A stretch of 64,000 nt of DNA, from contig NC_083531.1 in assembly GCF_032362555.1 (NCBI RefSeq), forward strand, positions 2,046,001 through 2,110,000. Direction: 5' to 3'. Every line of letters begins with the position of its first letter. Within the stretch, counting starts at the first letter, position 1. This DNA is from Amyelois transitella. Taxonomy: Eukaryota > Arthropoda > Insecta > Lepidoptera > Pyralidae. The notes under the pieces were generated by a model, which saw only the letters and a program-made list of their open reading frames with translations, had not been told where the DNA came from and made no database searches. This document shows positions 59,201 to 64,000 of the stretch, piece after piece. Position numbers and translations under genes: made by a program.

Positions 59201-62200
59201 GAAGTATCCTATAATAAGAATAAAAATTTTGAATTTGAACTTTGAATTGCAATTTATCATTAAAAATTACATGAAAACTTTATGCAAATGGCACAAAGAG
59301 ACCACTGGCACCGCGCTGGGCTCGTGGGGCGCCTCCCCAGCAGCGCCGGCTATATCCAAGTGCGTATACTTCAAATTCTTATCATCCAACCCCCCAATTT
59401 TAATCAAAAACCCAGCAGCGAGCTGATGATTCCTCGCTTTCGCATCAGTATCGTACTGCACCAAATCATCACCCTTACACTTTCCTACATTCACAGCTAA
59501 ATCTTCTTGGCGCACGATGGACACTTCTATACCTTCAGCAACTCTGGAGCCGCTAAATTGTAACTTGCCAGAATGATTTGTAGCTCTTGCACTGTGGTTG
59601 TCCATTGCAGCAACGTTATTTCCGTAACAGGCACGAGCGTGACCCGTCAACGTGGCGATCGTATAAATATGAGGATTGAGCTCCTTGCTAGCACTATCTG
59701 CCATTTTAAACAACGCATCTGCCATTGCCAGACGACCTTCAGCATCGGTGTTAGTTACTCTCACAGTTTTCCCACTCCTCGAAACCAATAATTCATCAGC
59801 AACGTAAGAATCAGACCCTACGGAGTTCCTGCAGAGGCATAAAACTCCAGTCACTTTCAAATGCGGCGGCTTTAAGATAGAACAAGCCTTCAGGAATCCT
59901 GCTACTACTGCCGCTCCACATTTGTCCCTTGCCATGCCAGCCATTCTGCCGGAAATCTTGATGTCAGCACCGCCTGTGTCATATGTCACACCTTTGCCGA
60001 CTAATATCAAAGTTTCAGTTACCCTAGAAAGATCAGACGGCTTATATTCGATTTCAACAACTCTCGCCTTGTGTCTGTCTACGCGACTGGCGGCTCTATT
60101 AACAGCAGCCAAAAGAGGGTATTCCTTTGCAATCAATTTTTCATCGTCAATAACATTAATTGTAATATTACTTTCACCAGCAAAAGAGTTCTTGATGTAC
60201 TCAACAATGTTAGCGGGAGCCATTCTTTCTGGATCAGAGCCACCGATGTCCCTAGCTATGATTCTAGCTCTTTCCATGGCTATAGCGTTCCTCACAATTC
60301 TCTCAAAACCTTCACTTAATTGTTCTTCGGCATGGAAACCAATTTTCGTGAAATTGTTCGGAGCAACTCTTTCTCTCATTTGCAACGGCGAGTACAGAGC
60401 TTCCAGCGCTCCCATTACACACACCAACTGTGCATCAGGAAAATGGACGACACTTTGAACTACAATCAAAGGACTTTTAGCTCCAGCATCGAGCGCCCTC
60501 ACCACTCCTTTCTGGGCGGCTTTTTTGACAACAGAAACATCGTGATAAGGAGTCACTTTACCAATCGGAGATATTATAAGCCTCCCTCCGGATACATAAT
60601 CGCAATTCCACACTGTCACACTATTATTAATATGTTTATCTATCTTCGCAGCTTTATCTACAAAACTTCCAATATGTCTCGGCAAATTAACACCTAACTC
60701 GTCCGGGTATAGAATGAACACTACAGCATCGTAATCGGTGTTTTGTAAATTTGTTTCTATGAATATATTATCGTACAATTTGTAAAACACCTCGTGAACA
60801 GACATGTTGCTCCCTTTTGATTTGAGTCCGCAATGAGCGCCGCCCGTTATCTTTCGTAAATGACAGATACGACGGGATTAATTAAGAGATATGGTTGTTT
60901 GCGCAATGCGCAACCAATAACAGTAGAACACTTTATCTTCCATTGTTCCGAAGTAATTGTAAATACGGTTTATTGTTTGTTTCTCATATTTAATGTCTGA
61001 CATAAATTAAGGTACGTTAATAACGTGCAACTTATAATTAAGTCTGTTAAGGATTCGCTTAAAAATCTGGAGGTACAAATCTCATGAAAAATACTTAATA
61101 CTTAGTTAAATTGTTTTAGAAAAAACTTGTGCTAAATACGTACATACAAACATATGATCACGCATCTTTCACGGCAGAGACTATTCTTTCCAAGATTTCC
61201 TCATACTTCTTTCGCTTCATCCACATTCATCATTCCCTTAGGGTATCTAATCCCCGATTTGATCAAGGTAATGAATTGATAAAAATGATAAGAAATTTAA
61301 ACTTTAATCTATAAATGGTTTTAGTAAATTCAACAGGAGTAAAATCCCAACTAGGTATTATAAATTTTTGTTTGTTTGTTTGTTGTCATTGCACGCGTTA
61401 CCTTAACTGAACCAATGTTCTTGAAATGGAGAAAGAATACTAATTTTAAAGTAAAAACTAAAATTCTCGCGGCATTTGCGTTAAACCTGTATTATTATGT
61501 AGATGGCGCTATATTCGCACGGGCGAAGCTGCGCATAAAAGCTAGTTTATAATAAACTAGCGGCCCGCCCCGGCTTCGCACGGGTGGACATATTTTTGTG
61601 TTTTATATTTTGAAATTAATTTATTTCAAAACAAATTTATGCCTATGTCACTTTTGAAGGTCTATTCTATATCTGTGCCAAATTTTATCAAAATCGGACC
61701 AGTAGCTTTTGAGTTTATTCCACACAAATATACAAAAATACAAATCTTTCCTCTTTATTATTAGTGTGGAAGTGTGGATGTGGATGAGACAAGTAGGAGA
61801 TGTTGTCTAGTTAAGCCAAGAGACGTGATACTAATGCGACGTATTAAGATAATGCCGAAATACGTAAAATGACGAGCTGTCAACTAAACCAAAATCTGGT
61901 ACAGGGCGCGAAGTAGGAACAGTAGCTCGTTCTTCAGGGTACCGCAATGTACCAGGGCGCTCCACGCCGACACTATAGGCCCTTAAGGCAAGGTTAGTCA
62001 AGATAAAACCCTTAAGGTTGAGCGTTGCATTGCTCGCATTGCTCAAAGGCAAAGTCCAAGGCCGAGGTTCGTCCCAACTGGAAGCCCCTTGCTTTTGCCG
62101 AAAAGGCTGTTGAAGGAACATCAGGCCCTCGCCTAAAACTGTCCCGCTGTAATAGTTAATGCCCCTCAGGCAAACTATGTTCTCATAGTCAAAAAAAACT

Positions 62201-62344
62201 CTTACTTGGATCAATATTCTCCTTCTGAACGCTGATATATAAGTTCCGTATGGCCCGGTTATGTTCAAACCCAAATCCTAAAGCCTTCATTATCAACATA
62301 TCTATTTGAGGGGACTGAAGACAGTCGTAGCCGAGAGTCAGGTA
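56249..62344 (-). CDS. Astacin-family pseudopeptidase B, 3' part (3 exons seen)
   Basis: Exons 62344-62206, 57848-57715 and 57151-56249 (stop), in the same phases as the homologous exons of astacin A. They read YLTLGYDCLQ, MLIMKALGFGFEHNR where active enzymes have HExxHxxGFxHE, ALPYDLNSVMHF (Met-turn Met kept, Tyr changed to Phe), FSKNGHRTI, and GLSDLDLRKIDIVYGPEC at the domain end. All three zinc His and the catalytic Glu are replaced, so the product should be inactive as a protease. A tail of about 270 residues follows, with RRKR and KKR sites open to furin-like cleavage, several N-glycosylation sequons (NST, NKT, NVT, NIT) and Cys residues, suggesting a secreted product. The 5' exons (signal peptide, propeptide, first third of the domain) lie beyond 62.35 kb and were not found. 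An intron holds the aminopeptidase gene. Confidence 0.75.
57389..57625. mobile_element. SINE-A inverted pair
   Basis: Forward 5' half to about 57530 facing a reversed 5' half to about 57625. Confidence 0.75.
57871..58143 (+). mobile_element. Helitron-like element, complete ends
   Basis: Same family and ends as 32.6 kb. It lies 23 bases from astacin B exon 57848-57715. Confidence 0.8.
58520..58755 (-). mobile_element. SINE-A, 5' end missing
   Basis: Reversed; the head is lost after cctattctttttcg. Confidence 0.85.
59085..59245. mobile_element. LINE-like 3' block, inverted partner
   Basis: Reverse-orientation partner of 54845-55045, sitting just past the stop codon of the aminopeptidase gene. 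Confidence 0.55.
59267..60805 (-). CDS. M17 leucyl aminopeptidase-like protein, intronless
   Basis: 512 residues. The C-terminal catalytic domain carries the M17 signature NTDAEGRL. The metal and catalytic residues are in place: Lys and Asp in GKGVTYDTGG, Lys in ADIKIS, Asp in MARDKCGAA, and Asp, Glu and Arg in the signature. M17 enzymes are hexameric two-metal exopeptidases, mostly cytosolic, that remove N-terminal residues. The N-terminal domain is longer and less typical than in bovine LAP and resembles the putative-aminopeptidase branch of the family. There is no signal peptide. The start MSVHEVFYKLYD is the first Met of the open frame. The whole gene is one exon inside an intron of astacin B, same strand, which could mean a retrocopy; no poly-A tract is visible after the stop. 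Confidence 0.93.
   Translation of the reverse strand: MSVHEVFYKLYDNIFIETNLQNTDYDAVVFILYPDELGVNLPRHIGSFVDKAAKIDKHINNSVTVWNCDYVSGGRLIISPIGKVTPYHDVSVVKKAAQKGVVRALDAGAKSPLIVVQSVVHFPDAQLVCVMGALEALYSPLQMRERVAPNNFTKIGFHAEEQLSEGFERIVRNAIAMERARIIARDIGGSDPERMAPANIVEYIKNSFAGESNITINVIDDEKLIAKEYPLLAAVNRAASRVDRHKARVVEIEYKPSDLSRVTETLILVGKGVTYDTGGADIKISGRMAGMARDKCGAAVVAGFLKACSILKPPHLKVTGVLCLCRNSVGSDSYVADELLVSRSGKTVRVTNTDAEGRLAMADALFKMADSASKELNPHIYTIATLTGHARACYGNNVAAMDNHSARATNHSGKLQFSGSRVAEGIEVSIVRQEDLAVNVGKCKGDDLVQYDTDAKARNHQLAAGFLIKIGGLDDKNLKYTHLDIAGAAGEAPHEPSAVPVVSLCHLHKVFM
61460..61765. mobile_element. Two Helitron-like fragments meeting at CTAG ends
   Basis: A forward 3' end (gcataaaagctag at 61545) faces a reversed one (ctagcggcccgccccggctt from 61557). 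Confidence 0.65.
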
Positions 62345-62380
62345 CTGGAAAATAGTATTTATTTAATCATACAGACCGAT

Positions 62381-62648
62381 GTGCCGTGTGGTTCCCGGCA
62401 CTAATAGAAAAACGAATAGGACCACTCCATCTCTCTCCCATGGATGTCGTAAAAGGCGACGAAGGGATAGGCTTATATACGTACTTTGGATTCTTTTTTT
62501 AGGCGATGGGCTAGCAACCTGTCACTATTTGAATCTCACTTCTATCATTAAGCCAAATAGCTGAGCGTGGCCTATCAGTCTTTTCAAGACTGTTGGCTCT
62601 GTCTACCCTGCAAGGGATATAGACGTGATTATATGTATGTATGTATAC
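62381..62648 (+). mobile_element. SINE-A, near full length
   Basis: About 35 bases upstream of astacin B exon 62344-62206. Confidence 0.9.
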
Positions 62649-62814
62649 AGACACGATTGACACGTGAGGAGCGTCGGTAGTTGAACTGAATCGATAAGGA
62701 TAAGGTACGGAGACACAGGTTCAAATCCCACTGACTTTCTTCCAATTAAAAGATGCAGGCAAACACTATGTATGTTTTTTGTTTGTTACTAGACCAGTAT
62801 GGATGGTTCACTTG

Positions 62815-63118
62815 CCTATAATCACGTCTTTACCCCTTACGGAGTAGTCAGAGCCAACAGTCTCGTCAAGACTGAAACGCCACTTTTACCTGTATAACTT
62901 AAAGATGGAATTGAGATTCAAATAGTGACAGATTGCTAGCCCATCGCATTGAAAAGTGATCTCAAGTTTATAAACCTATCCCTTAGTCGCCTTTGACGAC
63001 ATCCATGCGATAGATATGGAGTGCTTCTATTCTAAAGTCTTGTCTTGAAAGCTGTTAGGCTTAATGATAGAATTGAGATCTAAATAGTAACAGGTTGCTA
63101 ACCCATCGCCTAAAAGAA
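62815..63118 (-). mobile_element. SINE-A, diverged, plus second fragment
   Basis: Reversed copy to about 63030, then a repeat of its central block (aatgatagaattgagatcta). Confidence 0.75.
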
Positions 63119-63133
63119 GTTTTATCTTGTAAT

Positions 63134-63364
63134 ATCTTATATATAAAATTCTCGTGTCACAATGTTTATCTCCGTACTCCTCCGAAACGGCTTGACCGAT
63201 TCTCATGAAATTTTGTGGGCATATTGAGTAGGTCTGAGAATCGGTCAACATCTATTTTTCATAACCCTTAGTGATAAGGGTTGTCCACAATTAACATTTT
63301 TTTTAACTAGAAATTACTTCAAAATCATTTATATGGCAAAACAACGTTTGCCGGGACAGCTAGT
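63134..63364 (+). mobile_element. Helitron-like element, third family
   Basis: atataaaattctcgtgtcac to ccgggacagctag, with an internal inverted stretch (aacccttagtgataagggtt). Confidence 0.65.
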
Positions 63365-63397
63365 TTAATATATTTTTATTTGTATTTTATATTTTAG

Positions 63398-63518
63398 TGT
63401 TAACTTACATGAGGTTCCTCCCTCGCGTGACCCGTGGTACTTATAACGCATTGCCTGACCCCATCCGGGTTTTCTATGACCAGGACATGTTGGCTACCAG
63501 ATGGCGCCACAAGTGCAG
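63398..63518 (+). CDS. Candidate exon, strand uncertain
   Basis: On the plus strand atattttag and TGCAG|GTAAGA bound an open 121-base stretch (MRFLPRVTRGTYNALPDP). On the minus strand the same block is also open (VLVIENPDGVRQCVIS) with a tag acceptor and a CAT|GTAAGT donor, and resembles the [10 protein letters not shown] start of astacin domains, but its end phase differs from the homologous exon of astacin A. The block is GC-richer than its surroundings, so it is probably coding on one strand. Confidence 0.35.
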
Positions 63519-63634
63519 GTAAGAATTTCAGGCAAGTCTTGTACGCAAACATAGTCAATGCAGTCAAGATCACATTGGTTTGCTCGTGATCTGTTGAGGG
63601 TTAAGATTTTTAGTGAATGAATGCATACATACAT

Positions 63635-63897
63635 ACCTACATATGGTCACTTCTATATCACTTGCGGGATATAGAAGTAGATAGAGTCAACACTCTTGAA
63701 AAGACTGAATGGCCACGTTCAGCTATTTGGCTTAATAATAGAATTGAGATTCAAATAGTGACAGGTTGCTAATCCATCGCCTAAAAAAGAATTCCAAGTT
63801 TGTAAGCCTATCCCTTAGTCGCCTTTTTCGACATCCATGGGAAAGAGGTTGAGTGGTCCTATTCTTTTTTCTATTGGTGCCGGGAACCACACGGCAC
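63635..63897 (-). mobile_element. SINE-A, near full length
   Basis: Reversed, head accacacggcac at 63885-63897. Confidence 0.9.
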
Positions 63898-64000
63898 CTA
63901 AATTTAAATAAAAACAGAGTGAAATCTTCTAAGGAAATTTAGAAGAGTCCTCTTTTAAAATTTACGTGGGTAGAATTCAGTCCGAACTGCTGGGGTCGAG

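Noticed and set aside
59922..60697. Plus-strand open frames of 125-178 residues
   Set aside because: Antisense shadows of the aminopeptidase gene, with no family features.

Overview
The window is nuclear DNA from an insect, most likely a moth or butterfly. The case for Lepidoptera is the dense load of short tRNA-like and other SINEs, non-autonomous Helitron ends of the type common in Lepidoptera (CTAG 3' ends, 'gcggacgaagtcgcgggc'), short AT-rich introns with GT/AG borders, and small exons that are GC-richer than their surroundings. Only three long open frames are real single-exon coding units; the other genes had to be joined from short exons by matching splice sites and reading phase.

Layout. 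(1) 8.9-22.4 kb, minus: an oxysterol-binding-protein-related protein of the ORP5/ORP8 type. Its N-terminus and whole PH domain are here; the lipid-transfer (ORD) domain must lie beyond base 1. The exon that enters the PH domain has four extra partial copies in tandem, and the last PH-domain exon has seeded a GC-rich minisatellite. (2) 23.2-31.9 kb, plus: a complete ZAD-C2H2 zinc-finger gene, head-to-head with the ORP gene across about 0.8 kb of promoter-like DNA. (3) 33.7-38.9 kb, minus: a complete six-exon gene whose N-terminus resembles the meiotic break factor MEI4. (4) 39.4-40.5 kb, plus: a possible two-exon small membrane protein. (5) 42.7-54.2 kb and 56.2-62.3 kb, both minus: two astacin-family genes whose zinc-binding HExxHxxGFxH motif has been lost, so both should be catalytically dead. 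Each carries an intron-free gene on the same strand in one intron: a heat-shock HSP70 (48.5-50.5 kb) in the first and an M17 leucyl aminopeptidase (59.3-60.8 kb) in the second. Decayed astacin exon copies lie in between. (6) A possible exon at 63.4 kb that is open on both strands.

The space between exons is mostly mobile DNA. One roughly 260-bp SINE family (called SINE-A here) has more than 40 copies or pieces. There are also two tRNA-like SINE families (SINE-B, SINE-C), Helitron-like elements, 3' ends of non-LTR retrotransposons, one dead Tc1/mariner copy, minisatellites and two perfect hairpins. SINE-A tails repeatedly stop within about 10-40 bp of splice sites.

The strongest candidate for something undescribed is the pair of tandem 'dead' astacins with long charged tails and nested genes. 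Next come the duplicated PH-entry exon array in the ORP gene and the MEI4-like protein. All exon joins are manual inferences; no alignment or RNA evidence was available.
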